A DNA stretch of 64,000 bases. It comes from BPGX01 sp037447455. Lineage in GTDB: Bacteria; Bacteroidota; Bacteroidia; B-17B0; Aurantibacillaceae. A program made the position numbers and the translations under genes. Where the stretch lies: assembly GCA_037447455.1 (NCBI GenBank), contig JBBIGQ010000001.1, forward strand, positions 248,001 to 312,000. Direction: 5' to 3'. Below are positions 25,577-34,567 of this stretch, piece by piece; positions within the stretch are counted from its first letter, which is position 1, and each line of letters begins with the position of its first letter. The notes under the pieces were generated by a model that worked only from the letters and a program-made list of their open reading frames with translations, was not told the DNA's origin and did not search any database.

Positions 25577-26728
25577 TTATTTTTTTCTTTTAAAGTTTCT
25601 CTGATTGTTTTTGAATTTATTATTAAAGCGATTCAACTCGTCTTCGCTTTGAATGCTGATTGTTTCTGAATCTACCTGAAGTTCTTTGTTTTTTTCTTGA
25701 TTGTTTTGCGGGATCATTAAATCTTCTGGAAAAACATTATTACGATTCATTTCCAGAATTTCCTTTGTTCGTTCAATGCTAAGCGGAATAAACGTGCTCA
25801 TATCGTTTTCATACGCCCAATAGATTCGTCTTCTGAAAACATCTATTTTAATAAACCGGGCTTTGCCTTTTTGAGTAACTAATTCTTTATCCTGTACTTC
25901 TGGAAATTCTTTCAGAGCATCTACATAAGCATCTAATTCATAATTCAAACAACACTTCAGTTTGCCGCATTGTCCGGCAAGTTTAGCAGGGTTGATTGAT
26001 AATTGCTGATACCGCACCACGGTGGTGTTAATTGTCCGAAAATCTGTCAGCCAGGTGCTACAGCACAGTTCCCGGCCACATACACCTATGCCGCCTAATC
26101 GTGCGGCTTCTTGTCGGGCACCTGTCTGACGCATTTCCACCCGAATTTTAAGTTTTGATGCAAGTTTTTTAATTAATTCTCTAAAGTCCACTCTTCCATC
26201 GGCTGTATAATAAAAGATGGCTTTGGTTTTATCGCCCTGATATTCTACATCCATCAACTTCATTTCGAGATTTAAATTTTTTGCAAGTTCTCTGGATTTA
26301 AGCAGGGCTTTGTATTCTATTGCCTGTGCTTCTTTCCACTTATCAATATCTTGTTGCCTGGCTTTGCGCAGTATTTTCTTTAAAGAAGAAGTGTCTTTAA
26401 TATCTTTCTTTTTAAGTTGCAGACGAACTAATTCACCCGTTGCAGAAACAGTGCCAACATTGTACCCTGTTTCTGCCTCTGTTACCACCAAATCACCGAC
26501 ATAAAGTGTCAATTTATTCGTATTGACGAAAAATTCTTTTCGCGTATTTTTAAATCGCACTTCAACAATCGGGAATGTGCCTTGCGGAAGAATTTCAGAA
26601 ATATTTCCTAGCCAGTTGAATACATTCAATTTATTGCAAGAGCAGGCAGAACAATTTCCACAGGAAGATTTTCCTTCCGTTTCAAGTGTGTTACATCCTC
26701 TATTCGTTAAACATCCCGTACATGCCAT
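25577..26728 (-). CDS. ricT: PSP1/RicT-family regulatory protein
   Basis: Homologue of RicT (YaaT), which in Bacillus forms an iron-sulfur complex with RicA and RicF that aids RNase Y-dependent mRNA processing. The 383-residue protein has a cysteine-rich start (CTGC, GC, CGNCSACSC) typical of the Bacteroidota form, then the PSP1 domain with VGDLVVTEAETGYNVGTV, FYYTADGRVDFRELIKKLA, EMRQTGARQEAARLGGIG-VCGRELCCSTWL and GQCGKLKCCLNYE, with conserved cysteines. The C-terminal ~60 residues are polar and poorly conserved. RicA and RicF are not in the window, so the cellular partner here is unclear. Confidence 0.85.
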   Translation of the reverse strand: MACTGCLTNRGCNTLETEGKSSCGNCSACSCNKLNVFNWLGNISEILPQGTFPIVEVRFKNTRKEFFVNTNKLTLYVGDLVVTEAETGYNVGTVSATGELVRLQLKKKDIKDTSSLKKILRKARQQDIDKWKEAQAIEYKALLKSRELAKNLNLEMKLMDVEYQGDKTKAIFYYTADGRVDFRELIKKLASKLKIRVEMRQTGARQEAARLGGIGVCGRELCCSTWLTDFRTINTTVVRYQQLSINPAKLAGQCGKLKCCLNYELDAYVDALKEFPEVQDKELVTQKGKARFIKIDVFRRRIYWAYENDMSTFIPLSIERTKEILEMNRNNVFPEDLMIPQNNQEKNKELQVDSETISIQSEDELNRFNNKFKNNQRNFKRKK

Positions 26729-26771
26729 ACTTTTATTTTCGTGTGGCTAAAATACGAATATATTTATTGGT

Positions 26772-29026
26772 TTAGAAATGAAAAGCGAGATGGATAAACA
26801 AACGGCGTTTTTGCATAGAAGCGTAGGTATAAGTAGGATCAAATGTAAGTGCATAAGGGTTTTCATCGGTTGGTAATGGATCGCCTTCTGCATCCCAGTT
26901 TACGTTTTTATCAAAAGGATCGTGTGCACGGGCTATCAAAAAAGGAAGTCCTCTATCCGGTGTAAAATTTAAAAGATTTTTCACTCCAATAGTCAATTCA
27001 ATGTTTCTAAGACTATAACTGCATTGTATGTTTTGAATAGAATAAACAGGGCTTTGATTAGGTCGCGGATCTAACACCCCTGCTTTTGGCAAATACATTT
27101 TCCCGTAGATACTAGCGGTGTATTCTATTTTAAATTTGCCTAATAAGGTTCTCATAATAACAGTCGCTGACCATGGCTCTGACAGAAACACCCGTCTTTT
27201 TACTCCATTTTGTATAAAATAATTGTCCAACAATGAAAATCCAACGAGCATCTGAAAATAATTTCTGATAAGCGATTGCATCTGTATAGACCAACCTCTA
27301 TTTACAGAGTACTCCTTTTTTGCAAGATTGTAATAAAGAATTTTGTCCGGATGACTATAGTCGGGAATAATTCTGTTTGAAAAGTAGATGTACCAGGCAT
27401 TGAAATCAACGGTTAATTGCACAAAATTGTTATTCAAAACATTCGTTTGCAGAGCAGAATAAAATAAATCGCCATGCTTTTTTCTGGTTTCAGTTTTTCC
27501 TGCAGTATTACTTTTCTGGCACCTGTCAAAGCAGCGTGATCTTCTGTAAACAATTGAACGGGTCTAAATCCTGTTGTAACGCCGTTTCTCCATGTAAAGG
27601 TTTTGGATGGGTTGGAAAATATGCCGGCTATTCTTGGTGTCCAAATATGTTTATGAATGTTATGATAATCGTAACGAAAAGAAAGCAGGAGTTTTAATTT
27701 TTCAGAAAGCGTAAAGGTGTTTTCGGAAAAGATGCCCGGCACCAACCATTCAGAATAGGGCGTTGTATTTTTGAACACTTCGGTGTTGTCTTTGTAGTAT
27801 AAATATTTAAAAGTCAGTCCAAGTGTATATCGTGATTTTTTTGAGTACCAATCCGTGTATGTTTGGTAATACAGATTGTGTTGTGCTGCCTCAAAAAACA
27901 AAGTGCCATAATAAGAATCCTGATAGTGATAATTGTAAGAAAGCGCATTTTCTATTTTGTGCTTACCTAAGTACAAAGAATAGTGTGTAATACTTTCCAA
28001 ACGTTTTGTGATAATACTTTCACCATAGATGCTGTCACTACCCCTGAAATGCTTGTTCCAGTTGAGTTGTCCGCCCCATCTGTCTTCTATTAATCCTCTG
28101 ACTATGCATTGAACTATGCTGCTATCCTTAAATGTCCATCTTGATTTATGAAACCCGCTGAATCGCTTTTGTAATGTTACATCGGTAAAATTATCCTGAT
28201 TAGAATCCGTTCGTTTATCAAAATACATAAGATTAAAACTATTGATAAATCCATAATTTCTTATCTTTTTTTGAAAACTAATATCCAGATTGTTGTCAAA
28301 ATAAGAAGAGGTGTAAAATTGAACATCTGTTTTAAATTTTGAGCTAGTTGGTGTTTTAGTAATAATATTGATGGTGCCTCCAATGTTGTCGCTGCCGTAC
28401 ACCACTGACCCCGGATATCTGTTGATTTCCATCCGTTCTATTATATCAGACGCTATTCCGGTAAGTCCATAAACCGAAGCGATACCGCCAATGACCGGCA
28501 TTCCGTCTATAAGCACATTCGTATAAGGACCTTCCATACCATTGATGTGAATATCGCCGGTATTACAGATGTTGCAATTGAGTTGGGGTCTTAATCCATT
28601 AATATTCTGAACGCCTTCAAATAAACTGACCGCTGAGGCAGAATGTAAAATGCAGGCATCGTATACTTCGGTATTAAAAGGATCTGGTTTTTTAGTAGCA
28701 AGGAGTTTTGTATCCTCTACCCACACCTCGTATAAATAAGAAGTGTCGGGTTTTAGTTCAATAGTCAGAAACGAGTCTTTACTTAAAACCAGTTTTTGAG
28801 TATACGGTAAAAAGCCGGGATAATGCACTGAAAGTTGACAGTACGTGCCTGAAAACATCATTTCAAAGTAGCCTGTTGAATCTGTAATGGCTTGTTTCTT
28901 ACTCCCCTGAATTTGTACTATAGCTTTAGAAACAGGTGCATTTAAATACATAATACGTCCCTTGATGTTTTGTGCCTGTACTTCCCAAGCCCATAAAATA
29001 CCGAAAAGAAAAACTTTAATCTTCAT
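26772..29026 (-). pseudogene. TonB-dependent receptor interrupted by a one-base frameshift
   Basis: Two minus-strand frames, 29026-27434 and about 27437-26772, together encode one receptor. The first has a signal peptide (VFLFGILWAWEVQAQ), a carboxypeptidase-regulatory-like domain, the plug with LNCNICNTGDIHINGMEGPY, NVLIDGMPVIGG and RYPGSVVYGSDNIGGTINIIT, and half the barrel. It ends shortly after KLKPEKS. The second frame carries the rest of the barrel (NAWYIYFSNRIIPDYSHP, NLLNFTPDRGLP) to a terminal LFIHLAFHF strand. Reading changes at a run of six A (minus strand; T at 27478-27483); one more A would restore a single frame. The CNxCNTGDIHINGL plug form is a recognisable subfamily. Whether this is true decay, phase variation or a sequencing slip cannot be told. 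Confidence 0.8.
27478..27483. other. Homopolymer run at the receptor frameshift
   Basis: Six T on the plus strand (six A in the gene). Adding one base joins the two receptor halves in frame. Such a run is the typical place for slipped-strand mispairing or for a base-calling error. Confidence 0.7.
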
Positions 29027-29037
29027 ATTTTTTTTGA

Positions 29038-29045
29038 CAAATATA
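29038..29045 (-). promoter_or_regulatory. -7 element of the frameshifted TonB receptor
   Basis: TATATTTG on the minus strand is an exact TAnnTTTG, 11 bases before the ATG at 29026. The expected -33 region falls inside the first dyad at 29052-29073. Confidence 0.55.
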
Positions 29046-29051
29046 CAAAAC

Positions 29052-29095
29052 ATATTTAGAATACTCTAAATATAAATTTAGATAAATCTAAATTT
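29052..29095. promoter_or_regulatory. Two tandem operator dyads upstream of the TonB receptor
   Basis: Dyad 1 is ATATTTAGA (29052-29060), 4 bases, TCTAAATAT (29065-29073). Dyad 2 is AAATTTAGA (29074-29082), 4 bases, TCTAAATTT (29087-29095). Both are perfect over 9-bp arms, share the inner ATTTAGA-N4-TCTAAAT, and abut with centres 22 bp apart, about two helical turns. They start 6 bases upstream of the -7 element and cover the -33 region, the layout of a repressor operator bound by two dimers. The dyad form recalls DtxR/MntR-type metal-regulator sites; that identity is inference. Confidence 0.72.
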
Positions 29096-29154
29096 TATTT
29101 TTTATTACCATTTACATCCAACTTGTTGTTCGTTTTTTTACATCTTTTACCAGT

Positions 29155-29184
29155 TTGAAAGTCCGTTTATTTTAAGTAATTTTG
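29155..29184 (+). promoter_or_regulatory. Bacteroidota-type promoter for the T9SS cargo operon
   Basis: TTG (29155-29157), 19 bases, TAATTTTG (29177-29184): an exact consensus match, 13 bases before the ATG at 29198. Confidence 0.62.
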
Positions 29185-29197
29185 CCAATAAATTTAT

Positions 29198-31426
29198 ATG
29201 CACCTTACAGGTCTCCTGATATTTGTTCTCTTATGCTTTAGTGGTTTTTCTCAATTGCCGGTCGGATACGACACCTTATCTGTCATTGAGAATGGGCAAA
29301 CACTTTACTCTTCTACCTGCGGCGGCATTAATTACTCTAATGTTTTCAAAGGAGATATAAATGGAGATGGAAAATCGGATATACTTTTGTATGACAGAAT
29401 ACACTTCTTTAACTATGGTGAAGTCAAATGTTTCTTAAATATCGGTAATGCCGCTGAAACAAAGTATCGTTACGATTATTATCTTTCAAAGTCGTTTCCA
29501 AAACTGATCAACTGGGCTATTTTCAAAGATTTTAATCAGGATGGGAAAACGGATATTTTTACTTATACAACCGGTGGGATAAAAGTGTTTAAAAACACAA
29601 GCACGAATGGTAATTTATCTTTTCAATTATTTAAATCTATTTTGTATTCGGACTATAATCCCAGCGGCAGCCCATTGAATGCACCGATATATGCCTCTTC
29701 CATTGGTCTACCAGCCATTGAAGATATAGACGGGGACGGAGATTTGGATATTCTTGCTTTTAACTCAACCGGTTTTTCTGTGGAATACCACCTCAATAAA
29801 AGTATTGAATTATATGGACATTCCGATAGTTTGGTATTTGAAATACAAGAGAACTGCTGGGGAAATTTTAGTGAAAGTAGTTGTTCTGTCAGCTTAAACA
29901 ATTGCTCCAACCGATGGATGAGCGTTTCTTTAGCAGAAAAAGCATACCACAGCGGTGCCTGTTTGACTTGCATAGACATTGACCACGATCAGGATAAAGA
30001 TATTCTGATGGGGGATGTGAGTTGTAATAACACTTTATTTCTATACAATAATGGGACTTCTACCAATGCTGTTATATCGGATACTACCCGATTATTCCCA
30101 AATTATCCTGGAAAATCTTCTACCAATGCCATTAAAATCAACAATTTCCCCTGCACCTATTACAATGATTTTGACAACGACGGAAAAAAGGATATTCTGG
30201 CTTCGCCCAATTTAAGTGCGGGAGAAAACTATAATTGTCTTTGGTTTTATAAAAACATCGGCACTACTACAAAAGATAGTTTTGTGTTTGTACAAAAAAA
30301 TTTTTTGATAGACCGGTCATTGGATGTGGGAGAGGGGGCCTTACCTTTAGTCATTGATATTAATCAGGATGGAAAAAAGGACTTATTGATAGGGAATTTA
30401 GGTTATTATAATACACTTCTCCCTAACAGCAATGTTTCTACTTTTTCTTATTATCAAAATATCGGAACGGTCTCTAATCCAAAATACTCTTTAATTACAA
30501 GAGATTATTTGAATTTGTCTGTATGGAATAAACTGAATTTAAGTCCTACTGCCGGTGATGTAGACAGTGATGGTGATATAGATTTGATTGTAGGCGATAG
30601 TCAAGGTAAAGTTCATTGGCTGGAAAATACCGCCGGCAGTGGGAATCCTTGTAATTTCAGCGTAACCCATCAAAATGCCTTTGGGATAAATGTTTCAAGT
30701 CCGCCGGCATATCCATTTTTATTTGATGTGAACGAGGATGGAAAACTGGATTTAATCATAGGTAACAAACAAAACCGAATCGCATATTATGAAAATATTG
30801 GTACTATCGGGTCTCCTGCTTTTTCGCTGATAACAACAAATTTTGGCAATGTCAATACCACTACTAATGCCCTGTATTATGCAGGAGACGGCGGATGCGT
30901 TCCGTTTATGTATAAAGAAAATAACAAAAAATATCTTCTATGTGGTACAATCAGTGGGAATTTATTTTTATACGATCAGATTGAAAATAATTTCACAAGT
31001 AATTTTCGCTTGTTGGATACAATGGTGAACGGCATTCGGGCAGGCATTCGATCTGCACCGCAATACACAGATATAAACGGAGATGGTGTAAGAGATTTAA
31101 TAGTCGGTAATTATTCCGGTGGAATTTATTATTATTCTTCAAAAGCGGTAAGCATAGAAAGTTTTCAGGACGCTATGGATTGCATTAAAATTTATCCCAA
31201 CCCGGCAAAGGATAAAATCACCTTGAAAATAGACGATTCTAATTATAAAGGGAATGTATGCTTTTCAATAATTGATATTTCTGGAAAGGAAGTCCTTATA
31301 TTCAGTGAAAAAATTTTAGACAATGTCTGGATATTAGATGTATCAGGGCTTTCTAACGGTATTTATTTTTTAAGTATAACATCCAATACTGCTGAAAGGA
31401 AAAACTATAAACTTTTAAAACAATGA
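29198..31426 (+). CDS. Secreted FG-GAP/VCBS-repeat protein with T9SS sorting domain
   Basis: A 742-residue surface or secreted protein. Residues 1-19 are a signal peptide (LIFVLLCFSGFSQ). The body holds about nine calcium-binding repeats of the DxDxDGxxD type, such as DINGDGKSDILLYD, DFNQDGKTDIF, DIDGDGDLDILAF, DFDNDGKKDILA, DVDSDGDIDLIVGD and DINGDGVRDLIVGN, which in integrin-like and VCBS proteins form a seven-bladed propeller. The last ~80 residues are a type A T9SS C-terminal domain (IKIYPNPAKDKITL, FSIIDISGKEV, LSNGIYFLSI), so the protein is exported through the type IX system and attached or released. It is first in a three-gene overlapping operon. The binding target is unknown. Confidence 0.88.
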   Translation: MHLTGLLIFVLLCFSGFSQLPVGYDTLSVIENGQTLYSSTCGGINYSNVFKGDINGDGKSDILLYDRIHFFNYGEVKCFLNIGNAAETKYRYDYYLSKSFPKLINWAIFKDFNQDGKTDIFTYTTGGIKVFKNTSTNGNLSFQLFKSILYSDYNPSGSPLNAPIYASSIGLPAIEDIDGDGDLDILAFNSTGFSVEYHLNKSIELYGHSDSLVFEIQENCWGNFSESSCSVSLNNCSNRWMSVSLAEKAYHSGACLTCIDIDHDQDKDILMGDVSCNNTLFLYNNGTSTNAVISDTTRLFPNYPGKSSTNAIKINNFPCTYYNDFDNDGKKDILASPNLSAGENYNCLWFYKNIGTTTKDSFVFVQKNFLIDRSLDVGEGALPLVIDINQDGKKDLLIGNLGYYNTLLPNSNVSTFSYYQNIGTVSNPKYSLITRDYLNLSVWNKLNLSPTAGDVDSDGDIDLIVGDSQGKVHWLENTAGSGNPCNFSVTHQNAFGINVSSPPAYPFLFDVNEDGKLDLIIGNKQNRIAYYENIGTIGSPAFSLITTNFGNVNTTTNALYYAGDGGCVPFMYKENNKKYLLCGTISGNLFLYDQIENNFTSNFRLLDTMVNGIRAGIRSAPQYTDINGDGVRDLIVGNYSGGIYYYSSKAVSIESFQDAMDCIKIYPNPAKDKITLKIDDSNYKGNVCFSIIDISGKEVLIFSEKILDNVWILDVSGLSNGIYFLSITSNTAERKNYKLLKQ

Positions 31427-32853
31427 AATGGAATAGTATTGTGTATGGAATTATTGTTGGATTATTTTTTTCTCATTGCAGAAAAGATAAGGCCGATCCG
31501 AATTATGGCAGCTATCCCACAGATGTTGGGAAAATTATTGTTACAAAGTGTACAAATGGCGCCTGTCATAATCCTGAAAACGCTGCGGTCTGTAATGGTT
31601 TAGATTTATCTACCTGGCAAAGTTTATTTACAAAAGGAAGTAATAATGGAAGCCCGGTTATTCCGTATAGTAGTAAGTTTTCGTCTTTGTGTTATTTCAT
31701 TAATACCTACCCGGACTTAGGTCCGACCAATGAACCCACAATGCCACTCTATCAGACTGCTTTAAGTAAAGATGAAGTTATAAAAATTAAACAATGGATA
31801 GATAACGGTGCGCCCGATATAAAAGGTAATGTGTATGGTTCCAATTTTTATGATAAAGTTTATGTTGTAAATCAGGGATGCGATGTTATAACGGTCATAG
31901 ACGCAAAAACACAATTACCTATTCGGATGGTGGAGGTGGGCGTGAACCCAAATGCTATAGAAGCACCACATTTTATCAATTTTTCACCGGATGGGAAGTA
32001 TTGGTATGTGGTCTTTATCAATAGCCCTTATCTTGAAAAATACGATGCTGCTACAGACAAGCTGATAGCACGGTGTAATTTGAATAATCAATTGGATTGG
32101 AACAGAATCATTATTACAAACGACGGGAAAAAGGGATTTTGTGTAGCATGGACTTCTAATGGTAAAATTATCTCTGTTGATTTAGAAAAAATGCAGATTA
32201 TTCGTGCGATGTATGGTTTGTATTTTCCACATGGTACAGCGCTAAGTAAAAATAACGATACACTTTATGTGGCCGGCCAAACTGGCAATTTTTTTATGAA
32301 AATAGATACTGCCTTAACCACTCACATTGATTTGCCGATTGATAACTCTGGTATTGTATCCACTTCCAGCAGTTTAGACCCACATGATATTTTTGTTTCA
32401 CCGGATGGAACTAAATTATATTTTACATGTCAGGCAAGTAATGAAGTCAGAGAATTTGATTTGAGCACTAATTCTTTAACTCAGATTATTCCGGTAGGCA
32501 CATTTCCTCAGGCAATGGCTTATTTTGCCAACAACAATACGCTTTATGTCAGTTGTGAATTAGACAATAGCAGTACGGGACTGGGCAGTATCGTGGCTAT
32601 TGATTTGAATACTTATACCACTCAAAAAGTATATGTGGGCTATCAGCCACACGGTATTGCTATTGATAAAAAGAATAAATTGCTGTACTTGACGAGCAGA
32701 AACATTATTGGTACAGGTATTCCACCACATCATTCTTCTGTATGTGCCGGGAAAAACGGATTTGTCAGTATTTTGGAATTACCTTCTCTGAATATTCGCA
32801 CTTCGAAAATAGAGTTGTCGGTGGACAGTTATTTTGCAAGCGTACGACCATGA
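31423..32853 (+). CDS. Lipoprotein with cytochrome-like domain and beta-propeller
   Basis: A 476-residue exported protein. A lipoprotein-like signal ends near FFSHC (Cys19). Residues ~30-125 resemble the small cytochrome-c-like domain found in front of many Bacteroidota propellers: a CTNGACH motif, then a GxDLSTWQSLF segment, EPTMPLY and IKQWIDNGAPD. The motif is CX4CH, not the standard CX2CH, so haem attachment is doubtful. Residues ~135-470 are YncE-like repeats (VYVVNQGCDVITVIDAKT, ISPDG-type FSPDGKYWYV, DGTKLYFTCQASNEVREFD, NNTLYVSCE). Its ATG overlaps the stop of the preceding T9SS cargo gene by 4 bases. Confidence 0.78.
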   Translation: MKWNSIVYGIIVGLFFSHCRKDKADPNYGSYPTDVGKIIVTKCTNGACHNPENAAVCNGLDLSTWQSLFTKGSNNGSPVIPYSSKFSSLCYFINTYPDLGPTNEPTMPLYQTALSKDEVIKIKQWIDNGAPDIKGNVYGSNFYDKVYVVNQGCDVITVIDAKTQLPIRMVEVGVNPNAIEAPHFINFSPDGKYWYVVFINSPYLEKYDAATDKLIARCNLNNQLDWNRIIITNDGKKGFCVAWTSNGKIISVDLEKMQIIRAMYGLYFPHGTALSKNNDTLYVAGQTGNFFMKIDTALTTHIDLPIDNSGIVSTSSSLDPHDIFVSPDGTKLYFTCQASNEVREFDLSTNSLTQIIPVGTFPQAMAYFANNNTLYVSCELDNSSTGLGSIVAIDLNTYTTQKVYVGYQPHGIAIDKKNKLLYLTSRNIIGTGIPPHHSSVCAGKNGFVSILELPSLNIRTSKIELSVDSYFASVRP

Positions 32854-33254
32854 ATGCACACTTTAATAAAACCATTTTATTTTTTGACGGCACCTGTGTT
32901 TTGTGTAATAAAACCGTACAGTGGCTATTGAATAATGAAAATGATAAAAAAGCATTATTCTTTTGTTTGCTCCAGTCCGATTTTTCGAAGTCCTTTGTTC
33001 CGGAAGCATATAAGAATATTGATAGTGTTATCTTATACAAAGACAACAGGTTTTATATTTATTTTGATGCGTTTCTTAAGATTCTCCCCAATTTAAAGTG
33101 GTATTGGAAATTCTTATACATTTTTCAATTAATGCCTTCTTTCTTAGGAAAAATTATTTATAAGCGGATTGCTAACAACAGAAAAAACTGGTTTGGTCAA
33201 ACAAACGAATGTTGGATTCTGACTTCAGAATGGAAAAGGCGTGTGATTGAATAA
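32850..33254 (+). CDS. DCC-family thiol-disulfide-like protein
   Basis: A 134-residue protein of the DCC (DUF393) family, named for its DxxCxxC motif: LFFDGTCVLCNKTVQWLL at residues ~9-26. Families of this type have a thioredoxin-like fold and are presumed to handle disulfides, but no reaction is established. Further down, an aromatic hydrophobic stretch (WKFLYIFQLMPSFLGKIIY) is typical of the family, and it ends with NRKNWFGQ. The start at 32850 overlaps the propeller gene stop (ATGA). An in-frame extension upstream lies wholly inside that gene and is rejected. Confidence 0.83.
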   Translation: MNAHFNKTILFFDGTCVLCNKTVQWLLNNENDKKALFFCLLQSDFSKSFVPEAYKNIDSVILYKDNRFYIYFDAFLKILPNLKWYWKFLYIFQLMPSFLGKIIYKRIANNRKNWFGQTNECWILTSEWKRRVIE

Positions 33255-33353
33255 GATTCAAAATTGTAATAGCCATTTCTGCCATTGCCCTCTCTATTAA
33301 AATATCCATCTTGTTGTAACATTCGTTTATGCACACTCAAAACTACAATTATT

Positions 33354-33821
33354 CTATAATTTTATTTTATATTTTTTCACTAAGTTTTCCAAAAACCTTT
33401 GTTTTTCTTTTCCATAAACTTTATGCTTAATGTTGTGTTTTACAGCATCCCAATATTCTTTTGAATAACTTACAAAAATTTCTTCTCCCGGATAAATATC
33501 CCGTGTTGCTACTATAAATACTTTATCGTCTATAATTTGATATTCTGCATTATTTTTAAATCGTTTGTCTTTAATTAATCCTTCTGCATCGTTAGCATAA
33601 CATGCTTTGTATTGGGGGGTATTGTAAGCATCAATGCATTTTTTTCTACTAATGTATGCCATATATCCATCTTTATCTTCTTTTACACGTCTGGAGTATG
33701 TTTTCCAATCAATCACTTCTCCGCGATATTCAATAATTTTCTTTCCTTTCCTGATAAATTTTGTTGTGAACAATCCTTTGCCCGCTGCTGGTAATTGTGA
33801 TTTTCTGACAATCAGTGCCAT
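33354..33821 (-). CDS. SET-domain protein (putative lysine methyltransferase)
   Basis: A 155-residue stand-alone SET domain. The N-terminal SQLPAAGKGLFTTKFIRKGKKI and IIEYRGEVID form the first SET core (SAM-binding GxG). FKNNAEYQIIDDKVFIVATRDIYPGEEIFVSYSKEYW carries, in pieces, the N-H-like NNAEY pseudo-knot element and the catalytic tyrosine in EEIFVSYSKEYW. The canonical NHSxxPN cysteine-rich post-SET is absent, as in other short bacterial SET proteins. The C-terminal tail is lysine-rich. Substrate is unknown; related bacterial proteins are thought to methylate cellular proteins. It is 15 bases behind the ABC ATPase gene. Confidence 0.86.
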   Translation of the reverse strand: MALIVRKSQLPAAGKGLFTTKFIRKGKKIIEYRGEVIDWKTYSRRVKEDKDGYMAYISRKKCIDAYNTPQYKACYANDAEGLIKDKRFKNNAEYQIIDDKVFIVATRDIYPGEEIFVSYSKEYWDAVKHNIKHKVYGKEKQRFLENLVKKYKIKL

Positions 33822-33836
33822 ATATTTTTTTAATAT

Positions 33837-34562
33837 TTAATTGTCTTTTGTGCTGTTTAAAAAATCAGCAAATAAATTTGTATTGCTGATATTCTGAGCA
33901 GATGTATACTCCCATTCGTTCTTGTGAAACAATAAAATTTTATCTGCATAAGGTAAACACAAGTGAATATCGTGTGAAGTCATTAAAATAATTTTACGTT
34001 CAGCCACTGTTATTTTTTTTAGAGTTTCTAACATGTTTCTTTTTGTTCCGTAATCTAAAAAGGAAAGCGGTTCATCTAAAATAATAACCGGTGTTTGTTG
34101 TACCAAGGTTTTGGATATTAAAACTTTTTGCAATTGTCCGTCGCTGATTTTCTGAGCAGGAGTATATAGAATATTTTGTGTGTTCAAAGCAGATGCATAC
34201 CGATAAATAATTTCTTGATCTATGTGTGTTAATTCTCCTTTGTGGTTTAGATACGGTGTTCTTCCTAATGCCATCAGGTCAAAGACGGTATGCTGCATTA
34301 AAAAAGGTCTTTTAGTAAATAAAAAAGCAAAGTGCTGTGCGCGTTTTTTTTCATTCCACTTTAAAACATCCTGATTTTGAAAAGTGATGTGTCCGCTTAA
34401 AGGGGAGATTAAATGCGCTATTGTTTTAATAAAACTAGTTTTACCAGAGCCATTATTTCCAAATAAAAACACAAATTCAGATGGGTTAAATACTATGTTG
34501 AGCGGGCTGTTCAATAAAGCGTTTTGATAACCAAACAAGAAATCCTGAAATACTAATGCCAT
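33837..34562 (-). CDS. ABC transporter ATPase (iron-siderophore/B12 type)
   Basis: A 241-residue cytoplasmic ATPase similar to FecE/BtuD. Walker A is LFGNNGSGKTSFIK, the ABC signature is ISDGQLQKVLISKTL (a weak form of LSGGQ, with IS replaced and D in the second position), Walker B is VIILDEPLSFLD, and the switch histidine is in MTSHDIHLC. TVFDLMALGRTPYL is typical of the siderophore/B12/haem branch. No permease or binding-protein gene lies near, so it must pair with a transporter encoded elsewhere or act otherwise. It lies between a TPR lipoprotein gene and the SET gene on the same strand. Confidence 0.83.
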   Translation of the reverse strand: MALVFQDFLFGYQNALLNSPLNIVFNPSEFVFLFGNNGSGKTSFIKTIAHLISPLSGHITFQNQDVLKWNEKKRAQHFAFLFTKRPFLMQHTVFDLMALGRTPYLNHKGELTHIDQEIIYRYASALNTQNILYTPAQKISDGQLQKVLISKTLVQQTPVIILDEPLSFLDYGTKRNMLETLKKITVAERKIILMTSHDIHLCLPYADKILLFHKNEWEYTSAQNISNTNLFADFLNSTKDN

Positions 34563-34567
34563 CTTTT

